A stretch of DNA of 19,766 nucleotides from UBA2177 sp964452735 (GCA_964452735.1 CAYVNA010000015.1:1-19766), one strand, 5' to 3'. Counted from the stretch's first letter, positions 6,039-14,618 are shown. Notes: generated from the sequence alone by a model not told the origin. Made by a program: numbers and translations.

Positions 6039-7022
6039 ATGAAAGAATACAAAGACTATCTAAAAGAATCTGGCAATGTACATCTAGCATACTACGTACA
6101 AGCTGCAGACCAGCTAGGAATAAAATACAAGATTCTAGTACCTAGCTTAATAGCAGAGTTCAAGACAGAATCGAAACTCTGGCACATTATTAACACTGTA
6201 ACACCCCTGACACCATCAACAAGTACAACAATATGCAAGAGAAAACATCTCACAAACCTCATACTAAAAGAGCATGGGATACCCGTACCCATACAGGAAA
6301 ACCTCCAATCACCCATTGATGCTATTAAATTCTTTGACAAATACAAAGACATTGTAATAAAACCTACACAACAACTCGGAGGGACAGGGGTTACTGTATT
6401 ACCACAAACAGAAGAAAACGTGATAAAGGCATTCACCTCAGCACTTGAAAATTCAAAAGCAACTACAGAGAACAAAGTAATAGGAGAAGAGTTTATTTCT
6501 GGAGAAAACTACCGATTCCTAGTCTTAGGAGAAAAAGTAATTGCAGTAGCACGAAGAAAGGCCGCGCATGTTATTGGTAATAGTAAGAACACTATAAGGG
6601 AGTTGATAGACATTACTAACCGAGAGAGGAAAGAATCCACATTGAAACCAATAATAATAGACAATGAGGTCAATCTAAAGCTACAGAGGGAAGGAAAAAA
6701 CCTTGAATACATACCACAAACAAAAGAAGAAGTTCTTCTAAGATATAACTGCAATTTAACAACTGGAGGAACAACTGAAGAATGCATGAGTGAGGTACAC
6801 GACTATTACAATCAGATTGCCATAAAGGCTGTAAAAACTATTGGCTCAGAGTTTGGTGGTGTAGATATAATTTCTGAGAATATCTCTAAACCCTCTAAAA
6901 TGGCGATAAACGAGATAAACTACAACCCAGGGTTGAGACTCCACTACAAAGTTGATCAAGGGAGTATAATAGACGTAGCTACATTAATAATGGAGTACAT
7001 TAGGGATAAACATTTAAATTAA
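6039..7022 (+). CDS. Cyanophycin-synthetase-like ATP-grasp ligase (stand-alone)
   Basis: The 327-residue protein is a single ATP-grasp unit. Visible motifs are VIKPTQQLGGTGV (106-118), GEEF (149-152), ENYRFLVLGEKVIAVARR (156-173), LTTGGTTEE (240-248), GGVDI (273-277) and the metal-binding NEINYNPGL (291-299). The run from NYRFLV through the TTGG segment to the HY near position 302 resembles the ATP-grasp domain of cyanophycin synthetase, which adds aspartate to a polyaspartate backbone. The N-terminal accessory domain and the Mur-ligase domain of that enzyme are absent, so it probably makes a different amide bond. It starts one base after the preceding gene. Product and acceptor are unknown. 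All expected catalytic residues seem present. Confidence 0.78.
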   Translation: MKEYKDYLKESGNVHLAYYVQAADQLGIKYKILVPSLIAEFKTESKLWHIINTVTPLTPSTSTTICKRKHLTNLILKEHGIPVPIQENLQSPIDAIKFFDKYKDIVIKPTQQLGGTGVTVLPQTEENVIKAFTSALENSKATTENKVIGEEFISGENYRFLVLGEKVIAVARRKAAHVIGNSKNTIRELIDITNRERKESTLKPIIIDNEVNLKLQREGKNLEYIPQTKEEVLLRYNCNLTTGGTTEECMSEVHDYYNQIAIKAVKTIGSEFGGVDIISENISKPSKMAINEINYNPGLRLHYKVDQGSIIDVATLIMEYIRDKHLN

Positions 7023-7033
7023 CATTAATTAAC

Positions 7034-8728
7034 ATGGACAAGATAACTACTCTTCAGGGATTAAACCTTCTCTCCAGCACCTCCGTAACAAAAATCAATG
7101 TTAAGTATTCTCAAGAGATAGAAAACATCCTCAAACTAATAGCCTCCTTTCATCCCATATTTATTAAAGACTACAAGTTTGAAAAAGATACCCTCCTGAT
7201 ATACTCCAACTTAACATTCCTTTGGAGAGAAATTGCATCTGTGCTCCTCTCCTTAGATAAAGGCGATCTGCAATACGAAGAGGCAAAGAAGAAAATAGTG
7301 GAAGAAATAATAAAAGAGAGAATATCATCAATGTCAACAATACCTCTTCTAGAAGCTGCTCTCAAAATGGGCTACGAAGTAACCCCGACCCTCATATCTG
7401 ATGAAAGAGCTGAATATTCAAAAGGTTTTAATCGACACTACACAATAGGTGCAGGGAAAGGCTCTGAGATAATATATTCAGTTTCTTCCAGTAGAGACTC
7501 AAAGATTGCAAAAGAAATTCAAAGAGACAAATGGTCCTCAAATCTAATGATACAGAGATTAGGACTCCCCATACCTAGATGGCAGGTAATAGATTCTGTA
7601 AGCGATATAAAGAAGATATGGAGCAAGTTTGAGAAACCCGTAGTCATAAAACCAACAGGATTAACTGGCGGAAAGGGTGTATCAACAGGAATAAATACCC
7701 TAGAGCAGGCCAAGAAGGCATTTGATTGGGCATACAAATCAACAGATAAGCACGAAGGATCCCCATGGCAAAGGAAGATAATGATACAAGAACAAGTATC
7801 TGGAGAAGATTACAGACTTTTAATAGTTGATGGGAAGTTAGAGATCGCAACAAAAAGAATTCCTGCATTCATTGTAGGAGACGGTGTTAATACTATAGAG
7901 GAGCTTATCAATAAGACAAATAGTGATCCCAAGAGAGATGTAATGAATCCATCCCATACATTGAAACCAATAAAGATAGATAAACCCCTACTGGACTTCC
8001 TAAAAGAGCAAGGATTAACTCTCAAATATGTCCCTCAAAAAGATGAAAGAGTTGTAGTAAGGAAAGTCGCAAGCATGAGCCAAGGGGGAATAACCGAAGA
8101 CTATACAGACAAGGTATGTCCCGAAATTAAACATATGGTTGAAAGCATAGCTCAAAGCATACATGCATTCGTAATAGGCGCTGATGTCCTATGTAAAGAT
8201 ATCAGCAAACCGCTGACGAAAGACAACGGGGGTATATTAGAAATAAACACAATGCCAGAAGCATACCTCAATCTCTTTCCAGTTATCGGTGAAAGCCGAC
8301 AATACGTTGCAGAAACATTTGTAGAGAAATTATTAAAAAACAATCACACAAAGAAGATCGTCGCTATAGGGCAGTTCTCCCAAGACCTACCTACTCTTCT
8401 CAAACAGAAAACGATATTTGGATCATACATTGGAGAATCCTCAACCATTGGCGAATACCAAGAAGGGGAAATTAGAATCAACGGTCTAGATATAAATAAG
8501 GACGTCCCTAAACTAGAGGCTATATATGGTTTGAAAATAAATGCTTCACTAGATGCGATAATAATAAACCATCGAGATGTAAAAGATGTAGAAGAATACG
8601 GCTTCGGCTTTGATAGAGTAGATCTTCTCATAACGAACAGAAAGAATAGAAGTGACAAAGCCTTTATGAAAACAATTCGTAAATATAAATGGAAAGGATA
8701 CATAAATAAAATTAAATATATAGACTAA
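7034..8728 (+). CDS. Cyanophycin-synthetase-like ATP-grasp protein with a degenerate Mur-ligase-like C-terminus
   Basis: The 564 residues fall into three parts. Residues 1 to about 160 form an N-terminal accessory region. Residues about 165-435 are an ATP-grasp domain with VVIKPTGLTGGKGV (203-216), QEQV (252-255), GEDYRLLIV (257-265), VGDGVNTIEELI (281-292), IGADVLCKDIS (381-391) and ILEINTMPEAYL (401-412). Residues about 438-564 resemble the start of the Mur-ligase half of cyanophycin synthetase: the GFGFDRVDLLITN segment (523-535) parallels the GLGFDRxDVxVVTN block of that enzyme. The ATP-binding GTNGKT loop is replaced by GQFSQDL (446-452), and the rest of the domain is missing, so this part cannot be an active ligase. 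It starts 11 bases after the previous gene, and its stop overlaps the next start by one base. Confidence 0.78.
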   Translation: MDKITTLQGLNLLSSTSVTKINVKYSQEIENILKLIASFHPIFIKDYKFEKDTLLIYSNLTFLWREIASVLLSLDKGDLQYEEAKKKIVEEIIKERISSMSTIPLLEAALKMGYEVTPTLISDERAEYSKGFNRHYTIGAGKGSEIIYSVSSSRDSKIAKEIQRDKWSSNLMIQRLGLPIPRWQVIDSVSDIKKIWSKFEKPVVIKPTGLTGGKGVSTGINTLEQAKKAFDWAYKSTDKHEGSPWQRKIMIQEQVSGEDYRLLIVDGKLEIATKRIPAFIVGDGVNTIEELINKTNSDPKRDVMNPSHTLKPIKIDKPLLDFLKEQGLTLKYVPQKDERVVVRKVASMSQGGITEDYTDKVCPEIKHMVESIAQSIHAFVIGADVLCKDISKPLTKDNGGILEINTMPEAYLNLFPVIGESRQYVAETFVEKLLKNNHTKKIVAIGQFSQDLPTLLKQKTIFGSYIGESSTIGEYQEGEIRINGLDINKDVPKLEAIYGLKINASLDAIIINHRDVKDVEEYGFGFDRVDLLITNRKNRSDKAFMKTIRKYKWKGYINKIKYID

Positions 8729-9693
8729 TGAAATACCTAATAATAGATAAAAGACAAAGAGTTGAAGTAGAAAGTATGGGAGAAGTCCCTACTGGATCAA
8801 TGAGACTTATTGAAGAATTAGGAAAGAAGGATATAGAATGCGATTTCGTATACAATGATCAAATAGAGTTCCTATTTTCCAATGGAGAGATGCAGGTAAA
8901 CGCAGGGGACATTGATATAACAACATACTCCCATGTAATATTCCGAGGGCATAGCTTAGATAGTGATAAGGAATACCATTTCAAGAGATATATCATAGAT
9001 TTCGTAGATGAATATAATAAAAAGAATCCACAGAATCATATATTGGTACAGAATTCCAACGCTATAAAGAACTTCCCCTACTACAACAAGATAGCAATAG
9101 CTATCCTCTGCTATAAGAACAACCTTCCACATTTCAACACCTATTTCCATACAAATGGAGACTATACAAAAAAGCGAACGATGTTGAATAAATATCCTTT
9201 AATAATAAAAGAATATACTGGGAGAAATAGACTAGAGATGATAGATGGAAAAGAGAAAGTTAAGAAGAATGTCTTCAAACTTGACAATGATAATGACTTT
9301 AAACAAGAAGGACTTGATGGTCAAGACCTTAGCAATTTCTTCATACAAGAGTTCTCTGATAAGGGAGAAGATTACAGAATATTTGTTAAATTAGGGAAAG
9401 TAATAGCTGGATGGAAAAGGATTGCATCTGACTCATTCATGACTGTAAGTAAGGGAATATATGAGATGTACAATGAGCCAAATGAAGAAATGAAAGAAAT
9501 AGCCGAAAGGATGGCAACTATTCTAGATGCAGACTTCATGGCTGTAGATTTCATGTATATAGGTGACAAACCATACATCCAAGAGATCAGTTTCCACCCT
9601 GGATATAAGGCATATGAAACAAAAGCTGAGGGAGACGAGCCAAGAAATATAGCAGAAGCAATTGTGACAGCGTTTAAATCCCAGCCTTCTTAA
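8728..9693 (+). CDS. RimK-like ATP-grasp protein (fourth of the cluster)
   Basis: The 321-residue protein begins with a pre-ATP-grasp alpha/beta domain (MKYLIIDKRQRVEVESMG...), followed by an ATP-grasp core with LIIKEYTGRNR (158-168), FIQEF (205-209), GEDYRIFVKLGKVIAGWKR (213-231), FMAVDFMYIGDKPYIQEI (270-287) and SFHPGYKAYE (288-297). The metal-binding triad usually ends E-x-N; here it reads E286-I-S288, so Asn is replaced by Ser and the lysine block lacks the usual proline. Activity may therefore be altered. It is the most divergent of the four ligases. Its start overlaps the preceding stop (TAATG), implying translational coupling. Its 3' end overlaps the convergent DUF1704 gene by 20 bases. 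Confidence 0.72.
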   Translation: MKYLIIDKRQRVEVESMGEVPTGSMRLIEELGKKDIECDFVYNDQIEFLFSNGEMQVNAGDIDITTYSHVIFRGHSLDSDKEYHFKRYIIDFVDEYNKKNPQNHILVQNSNAIKNFPYYNKIAIAILCYKNNLPHFNTYFHTNGDYTKKRTMLNKYPLIIKEYTGRNRLEMIDGKEKVKKNVFKLDNDNDFKQEGLDGQDLSNFFIQEFSDKGEDYRIFVKLGKVIAGWKRIASDSFMTVSKGIYEMYNEPNEEMKEIAERMATILDADFMAVDFMYIGDKPYIQEISFHPGYKAYETKAEGDEPRNIAEAIVTAFKSQPS

Positions 9694-10837
9694 ATATTTC
9701 CAACCACTTCTCCTTAGAAGGCACAATCTTTGGTCTAGGTAGTAGCCCCTCTCTAACCCATTCGCATTGATCAAAATCTATCTTTCCTGCATATAATAGG
9801 TCATACAAGGAGGGATCTTTCTCAAGTTTCCTTAGAACTTTTCTAAAGCCTCTAAAATAACAAATATCCTTAGAATAGATACCATCATCTGAAGTATCAC
9901 CCATACCCCTCTTTACCCTATATACTGTGTCAAAACAAGCATATTTAGGTAGAACACCAGATATACAGTTGTATAAATCTCTGAAAGAAAGTTTTTCACC
10001 TATATATATTGCATAAACCATAGCAGCCTTCTTCCTTAACCAAGACTCTGTTAACAATCCTAAATTATTCTCATTCCATGTAGCCAAGCCTTCCTCCACA
10101 TCTAAATAACTTACAATATTGGGCTTACTCAAAGCTTCAAAACCGCTATTCAAACCATTATAACCCCTTAAAACGTGAGTACCTACTTCGTGAACAATGG
10201 TCTTCCTCAACTTCATCTTGCTCCTAACAATATTTTCATCAACAAGAATCTTCCTTGTCTTCATCCCTACCTTCACAGCATTCTTTCCAATATTCATAGA
10301 CCTATCTACACCCCAACCTTCCAAACCAAGCTCTTTGAAAACAACTTCAAAAACTTTCTCTATACCATCATAACCTAGCATCTTGCTTTTCTCTTCCTTA
10401 GACTTAACAGGAGATATATTATATGAGTCAACCTTACCCCTCAGTACTCTACAAGCATTTCTAAAAAGCTTAGGTGATGGTTTACCATACCTCTCTATTG
10501 ACATATCTGAGAATACCTCATTATTCCCAACAGCATGCATCAAATCATTTGCTTCCCTCTTCGACTCAATCAGCTTAACATAGAAATCAGAAATACGAGG
10601 ATCTACATCTGATATCTCTTCTACCATAGAGAGCTTTCTTAATATCTCCCTATTATTATTCTTAACAACCCTATACTCAAAAACAGGATTGTACGTATCA
10701 GAATCAAAGAACTTCTTCTTCTCGATCTCCAAATTTGTTGGTGTAAATACCAATGCCGTAGGGACACGAATCTCCCTTAACAAAGAAGTTGCTTCCTCCA
10801 AATTCATAATTCTCTTTTCCCTATTAAAAATACCCAT
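9674..10837 (-). CDS. DUF1704 zincin-like metallopeptidase
   Basis: The 387-residue protein carries the zinc-binding motif HEVGTH (216-221, HExxxH) and, 26 residues on, VEEGLATWNE (247-256), the EGLA motif that gives bacterial members the name QEGLA-motif protein. The family includes the eukaryotic MATCAP enzyme, which removes the C-terminal tyrosine of tubulin, so a carboxypeptidase or deligating role is plausible. In proteobacteria, members often sit near ATP-grasp ligases. No signal peptide is visible, so it probably acts in the cytoplasm. A second start (M11) exists, but the first ATG is close behind a -10-like TAGAAT. It follows mreB by 32 bases on the same strand and converges on the ATP-grasp operon, overlapping it by 20 bases. 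Its substrate is unknown. Confidence 0.8.
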   Translation of the reverse strand: MGIFNREKRIMNLEEATSLLREIRVPTALVFTPTNLEIEKKKFFDSDTYNPVFEYRVVKNNNREILRKLSMVEEISDVDPRISDFYVKLIESKREANDLMHAVGNNEVFSDMSIERYGKPSPKLFRNACRVLRGKVDSYNISPVKSKEEKSKMLGYDGIEKVFEVVFKELGLEGWGVDRSMNIGKNAVKVGMKTRKILVDENIVRSKMKLRKTIVHEVGTHVLRGYNGLNSGFEALSKPNIVSYLDVEEGLATWNENNLGLLTESWLRKKAAMVYAIYIGEKLSFRDLYNCISGVLPKYACFDTVYRVKRGMGDTSDDGIYSKDICYFRGFRKVLRKLEKDPSLYDLLYAGKIDFDQCEWVREGLLPRPKIVPSKEKWLEIFKKAGI

Positions 10838-10843
10838 TCAAAT

Positions 10844-10849
10844 ATTCTA
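10844..10849 (-). promoter_or_regulatory. Possible -10 element just upstream of the DUF1704 gene
   Basis: TAGAAT on the - strand ends six bases before the ATG, so transcription would start at or next to the start codon (leaderless mRNA). No clear -35 box is seen. The gene could equally be read from the trpS-mreB transcript. Confidence 0.35.
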
Positions 10850-10869
10850 CAAAAATAAAAATAGAAAAA

Positions 10870-11889
10870 CTACCTCCTAAAATCACGATTAAATGAAAAG
10901 ACTCTCTCTCCCGAAGCTATAAGCTCTAAAGCTATACCCGTACCCTTTGCAACACAATACAAAGGCTCATCTGCAACATGAGCCGGAACTCCTGTTGCCT
11001 TGGAAAAAAGCTTATCCAGATTCCTAAGCTTCGATGTCCCACCACTCATTACCATACCCCTATCAATAATATCCGCAGATAGCTCAGGAGGAGTCTTCTC
11101 CAAAACCGCTTGAATACTTCTAATTATGTTCCGAAGAGGTATCTCCACAGCCTTCGCCACATCATTGGAGTTAACAACTATAGACTTTGGCATACCTGCT
11201 CCTACATCCCTACCCCTCACCTCCATCTCTTTCGGGTCTTTGACTTCAACAGCAGACCCTATTTTTATCTTTATATCCTCTGCAGTCTGCTCCCCTATCA
11301 ATATTCCCTTCTTCTTCCTCATAAAGGAGATTATACTCTCATTAATTGCATCTCCTGCGACCCTCAAAGACTCATATTCAACAATCCCATCCAATGACAT
11401 TACGGCTACTTCTGAAGTTCCTCCTCCCATATTTATAATCATACTTCCTGCAGATTTATCTATTGGCAAACCAGCACCTAAAGCAGCAAGCAATGGTTCT
11501 GGCAAAAGAGTTATACTCCTCGACCCAACTGCATTCGCCGCTTTAAGTACAGCTCTTTGTTCCACTGTTGTAATACCAGCAGGGACACTAACTACAACAT
11601 CCGGCTTGAAAAAACGTGCTTTCCCTAAAGCAATATCGAAAAAATGCCTAAGAAGAGCTTCTGTAACTCTTGAGTCTGCAATAACCCCATCTCGAAGAGG
11701 CCTCTTTGCAACAATATTCTCAGGAGTTTTCCCAATCATTTTCTTTGCCTTCTCCCCTACAGCGATAACTGTAAAAGTATTAACATCAATCGCAACCACC
11801 GTTGGCTCTATCAAGACAATACCTTCCCCTTGTACAAAAACAACAGAATTGGCAGTACCCAAATCTATTCCTAGCTTCTTCCCTATCAT
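10870..11889 (-). CDS. mreB: Rod shape-determining protein MreB
   Basis: MreB is the bacterial actin that guides lateral cell-wall synthesis under the inner membrane. The 339-residue length is typical. Actin-fold nucleotide motifs are intact: phosphate 1 GIDLGTAN (7-14), VSVPAGITTVEQRAV (100-114), phosphate 2 NMGGGTSE (153-160) and the adenosine motif MSGGTSKL (281-288). It lies 22 bases downstream of trpS on the - strand and 32 bases upstream of DUF1704. No mreC, mreD or other elongation genes are beside it. A long antisense frame on the + strand is a shadow. Confidence 0.95.
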   Translation of the reverse strand: MIGKKLGIDLGTANSVVFVQGEGIVLIEPTVVAIDVNTFTVIAVGEKAKKMIGKTPENIVAKRPLRDGVIADSRVTEALLRHFFDIALGKARFFKPDVVVSVPAGITTVEQRAVLKAANAVGSRSITLLPEPLLAALGAGLPIDKSAGSMIINMGGGTSEVAVMSLDGIVEYESLRVAGDAINESIISFMRKKKGILIGEQTAEDIKIKIGSAVEVKDPKEMEVRGRDVGAGMPKSIVVNSNDVAKAVEIPLRNIIRSIQAVLEKTPPELSADIIDRGMVMSGGTSKLRNLDKLFSKATGVPAHVADEPLYCVAKGTGIALELIASGERVFSFNRDFRR

Positions 11890-11911
11890 ATTACAAAAGA
11901 AAAAGAATAAC

Positions 11912-12916
11912 TTATTTAAAATCCAATAACATAGCTTCCTTCATCTCCCCAACAACCCCACTTGCTATCTCCGAAACCTTTCTACTCCCCTCCAAAGCCT
12001 TGAGAAGGAACTCATCCTTAAGCTTTTCACCCTCATACCGTCTTTCTCTAATAGGTGCTAATTTCTCATTCATAGCTTCAAAAAGCTTTTCCTTAATCTC
12101 CATATCACCTATCTGACCCTTTCTATACAACTCTTTCATCTCCTCAACAGCATTTGTATCCCTATTGAAAAGATCGTGGTATATAAAGGCCACATTCCCC
12201 TCCACATTCCCAGGATCTGTAGCATGAATACGATTTGGATCTGTATATACCTTAAAAACTTTCTTCCTCAACTCCTCCTCACTATCGGATAGATATATTC
12301 CATTACCCAAACTCTTCCCCATCTTCTCGTTTCCATCAATACCAGGAACATTCTTCGCTACACCGAATAATGCTTCAGGTATATGAAGAACATCCACACC
12401 ATATGTCCTGTTAAACTTCCTTGCAATCTCTTTTGTATCTTCAACCATAGGGGCCTGATCCTTCCCGACTGGCACAAGATCAGCCTTAACACAAACAATA
12501 TCCGCTACCTGATGTATTGGGTACATAAAGAAGCCCAAAGGTACAGAACCCTCCAAACCTTTCTGGGCAATCTCCGTTTTAATCGTAGGATTATGCTGAA
12601 TCTTTTGTATAGTAACAAAATTCGAGAGATAGACGAATATCTCATGTATCTGGGGAACCTCGCTCTGGATGAATACTGTTGCCTTCTCGAAATCTAATCC
12701 AGAAGCATAATAATCACAAAGCAATTCCTGAATATTTTCCCTTACCTTCTGAGGATTATCAAAATTATCAGAGAGAGCCTGAACATTAGCAATCAGTACA
12801 AACTCCTCATACTCATCCTGAAGTTTAACTCTGTTTTCCAGAGACCCTAAAAGATGTCCAATATGCAACCTCCCAGTTGGCCTATCCCCTGTTAAAATTC
12901 TTTTCTTCTTTTCCAT
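11912..12916 (-). CDS. trpS: Tryptophanyl-tRNA synthetase
   Basis: A class I synthetase that charges tRNA-Trp with tryptophan. The 334-residue length is normal. The HIGH motif is at 18-21 (TGRLHIGHLLGSL) and the second signature reads KMGKS (198-202) in place of KMSKS, a variant with the catalytic lysines kept. GFFMYPIHQVADIV (128-141) and VPVGKDQ (148-154) are the usual substrate-pocket segments. It is the first gene of the - strand run trpS-mreB-DUF1704. A TGTTAGAAT extended -10 ends eight bases before the ATG, so the mRNA is probably leaderless. Confidence 0.96.
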   Translation of the reverse strand: MEKKKRILTGDRPTGRLHIGHLLGSLENRVKLQDEYEEFVLIANVQALSDNFDNPQKVRENIQELLCDYYASGLDFEKATVFIQSEVPQIHEIFVYLSNFVTIQKIQHNPTIKTEIAQKGLEGSVPLGFFMYPIHQVADIVCVKADLVPVGKDQAPMVEDTKEIARKFNRTYGVDVLHIPEALFGVAKNVPGIDGNEKMGKSLGNGIYLSDSEEELRKKVFKVYTDPNRIHATDPGNVEGNVAFIYHDLFNRDTNAVEEMKELYRKGQIGDMEIKEKLFEAMNEKLAPIRERRYEGEKLKDEFLLKALEGSRKVSEIASGVVGEMKEAMLLDFK

Positions 12917-12924
12917 AATACACT

Positions 12925-12933
12925 ATTCTAACA
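12925..12933 (-). promoter_or_regulatory. Extended -10 promoter of trpS
   Basis: On the - strand the sequence TGTTAGAAT (TGN plus TAGAAT) ends eight bases before the trpS ATG. The expected transcription start is within one or two bases of the ATG. The divergent PEGA-gene -10 lies about 20 bases away in the same 48-base intergenic region. Confidence 0.5.
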
Positions 12934-12948
12934 ACTTATCCCCCATTA

Positions 12949-12957
12949 TGCTATACT
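12949..12957 (+). promoter_or_regulatory. Extended -10 promoter of the PEGA-domain gene
   Basis: TGC followed by TATACT (12952-12957) forms an extended -10. Only seven bases separate it from the ATG at 12965, which predicts a leaderless mRNA. No convincing -35 box is present. Confidence 0.6.
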
Positions 12958-12964
12958 GTCTCCT

Positions 12965-14497
12965 ATGAAAGCCATGCCCAAAATAAACGTTCAAAACCTA
13001 CTATTATCAATATTCTCCACTCTTTTCATAATTGGAGGAGCCTTCCTAATATATTACTTCTCACGAGGATATCGATTCGACATTGCACAAAGAGGAATAC
13101 TAAAAACTGGTGTAATCAATGTCCAATCAGAGCCATCCTCTGCAACACTATATATTAATGGCGAGGAGATAGGAAAAACACCAAGGAGTAGAACTCTGCC
13201 TGCAGGAGTACAGAATATATCCCTGTGGAAAGAGGGATATAGAGAATGGAAAAAAGACATTGCCATTATAGAGGAAAGAACAACTCCCATCTTCCCATTC
13301 CTAATACTACAGGAAATAACTGGTAGCAAAACTTGGGAATTCGAGGGAGAGATAGAAAAGTTCTATATGAATGAGACAAAAGACATAATTACAGTAGCAG
13401 AGAAGATAGAAGACTCAAAATACAAAATATGGACATATAGCATTAATAGACCCCTATGGAACTTCAACCCAAATCCAATACAAAACCTGACTCTGGAAAC
13501 CAGTAACTTTGACCTCTTTATTTCACCAAACGGGCAGACGGCAATACTAGAAGTAATAGAAGAGGAGGAGAAGTCCCACTATATAGTTGATCTTCAAAAG
13601 AATTCCACAGACATATCAAACCTCCAAACCATCAACACAGAGAACTTAGAGACATACTCATTAAAATGGGCAAACGATAACAAGCATATAATTATGGAAT
13701 CTGACCAAGACATCCTCTCAATAGATATATACAGGAATGCAAGATATTTACTACTCAAAAAACAAGATGGACAGAAGCAAATATGGGATACTGATGAAGA
13801 GGGATTCTTCTATTCTTTAGAGTCTGAGAATAACGAAGACGATTCAACATACATCTATTCATTGAAACAATATAGGCTCGATAGTACAAATCCTCGTTAT
13901 ACTATAGAGAAAGCCTACTTTAATAAAAACACAGAATATCTTAAACATTACAGAGAGAATGGAGAGGACTACCCGGAATTCACAAGCTCCCCAGAATCCA
14001 CTCAGGCTATGGGGCAAATAATATATTTTCGAGTAAGTCAGAAAGCCCAAGGCGTATACATACAAACAGATACCTCAGCATACTGGTATGACATCCCCGA
14101 GAAAAAATATAGAATGGTTTCCCCTTATCCAGCAAGCTTAATAGAGTTCTCTACTGATTTCAAAAAATTAATATTTCTAAATGGAGAGTACTACTACGTA
14201 TTCACCTTCGAGAAGGAAGATGCTGACCACACTGCAAAGATAGGATCAAAGAGAGTAGATTCCCTCCAGAAAGACAGCGTTACTAATATATCCTGGCTAT
14301 CAAACTCAGAATACCTATCATTCTCTAGGGATAACTCAGTCCACATTTCTGATAAAGATGGGGAGAACGATCAAGAAATTATAAACTCCGAAAACATCCT
14401 ACTCTATGCTGTGAAATCCTCACGAGATATCCTAGTCACACTAGAGAAAAACCAAATGGATAATACCGTGAGTATAAAAAATTACAGAATAAACTAA
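12965..14497 (+). CDS. Membrane-anchored PEGA-domain protein with a probable beta-propeller
   Basis: The 510-residue protein has an N-terminal uncleaved anchor (transmembrane helix about 11-32), followed by a PEGA domain (about 48-100) with the pattern GVINVQSEPSSATLYINGEE...GKTPRS...LPAG...KEGY. The rest (about 120-510) is a series of beta-strand-rich repeats resembling the WD-like blades of TolB-type propellers, for instance SPNGQTAIL, LKWANDNKHIIM and ISWLSNSEYLSFSRDNSV. It probably projects outside the membrane, where PEGA modules bind surface layers or the cell wall. Proteins with this layout are common in Patescibacteria. The exact function is unknown. A second ATG at codon 4 is an alternative start, but the extended -10 directly before codon 1 favours the first. 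Confidence 0.82.
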   Translation: MKAMPKINVQNLLLSIFSTLFIIGGAFLIYYFSRGYRFDIAQRGILKTGVINVQSEPSSATLYINGEEIGKTPRSRTLPAGVQNISLWKEGYREWKKDIAIIEERTTPIFPFLILQEITGSKTWEFEGEIEKFYMNETKDIITVAEKIEDSKYKIWTYSINRPLWNFNPNPIQNLTLETSNFDLFISPNGQTAILEVIEEEEKSHYIVDLQKNSTDISNLQTINTENLETYSLKWANDNKHIIMESDQDILSIDIYRNARYLLLKKQDGQKQIWDTDEEGFFYSLESENNEDDSTYIYSLKQYRLDSTNPRYTIEKAYFNKNTEYLKHYRENGEDYPEFTSSPESTQAMGQIIYFRVSQKAQGVYIQTDTSAYWYDIPEKKYRMVSPYPASLIEFSTDFKKLIFLNGEYYYVFTFEKEDADHTAKIGSKRVDSLQKDSVTNISWLSNSEYLSFSRDNSVHISDKDGENDQEIINSENILLYAVKSSRDILVTLEKNQMDNTVSIKNYRIN

Positions 14498-14500
14498 AAT

Positions 14501-14574
14501 CGCACCCGGTCGGAATCGAACCAACAACCTACGCGTTAGGAGTGCGTTGCTCTATCCTATTGAGCTACGGGTGC
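14501..14574 (-). tRNA. tRNA-Arg (anticodon CCU)
   Basis: On the - strand the acceptor stem GCACCCG pairs fully with CGGGTGC. The D stem is GCTC/GAGC. The anticodon loop CTCCTAA gives anticodon CCT (reads AGG). The T arm GTTGG/CCGAC closes a TTCGATT loop. The base pair next to the anticodon loop is A-C, a mismatch. The discriminator is G and no CCA is encoded (ATTTT follows), unlike tRNA-Trp, so CCA must be added enzymatically. It lies three bases beyond the end of the convergent PEGA gene. Confidence 0.94.
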
Positions 14575-14618
14575 AAACAACTATGTCGGACTTAGAAGTT
14601 TCTCCTTTTACAGTATAG

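Noticed and set aside
11126..11929. 267-codon frame on the + strand opposite mreB
   Set aside because: It mirrors mreB on the other strand; the - strand protein has every actin-fold motif, while this one is a low-complexity Ser/Thr/Ile/Pro translation.
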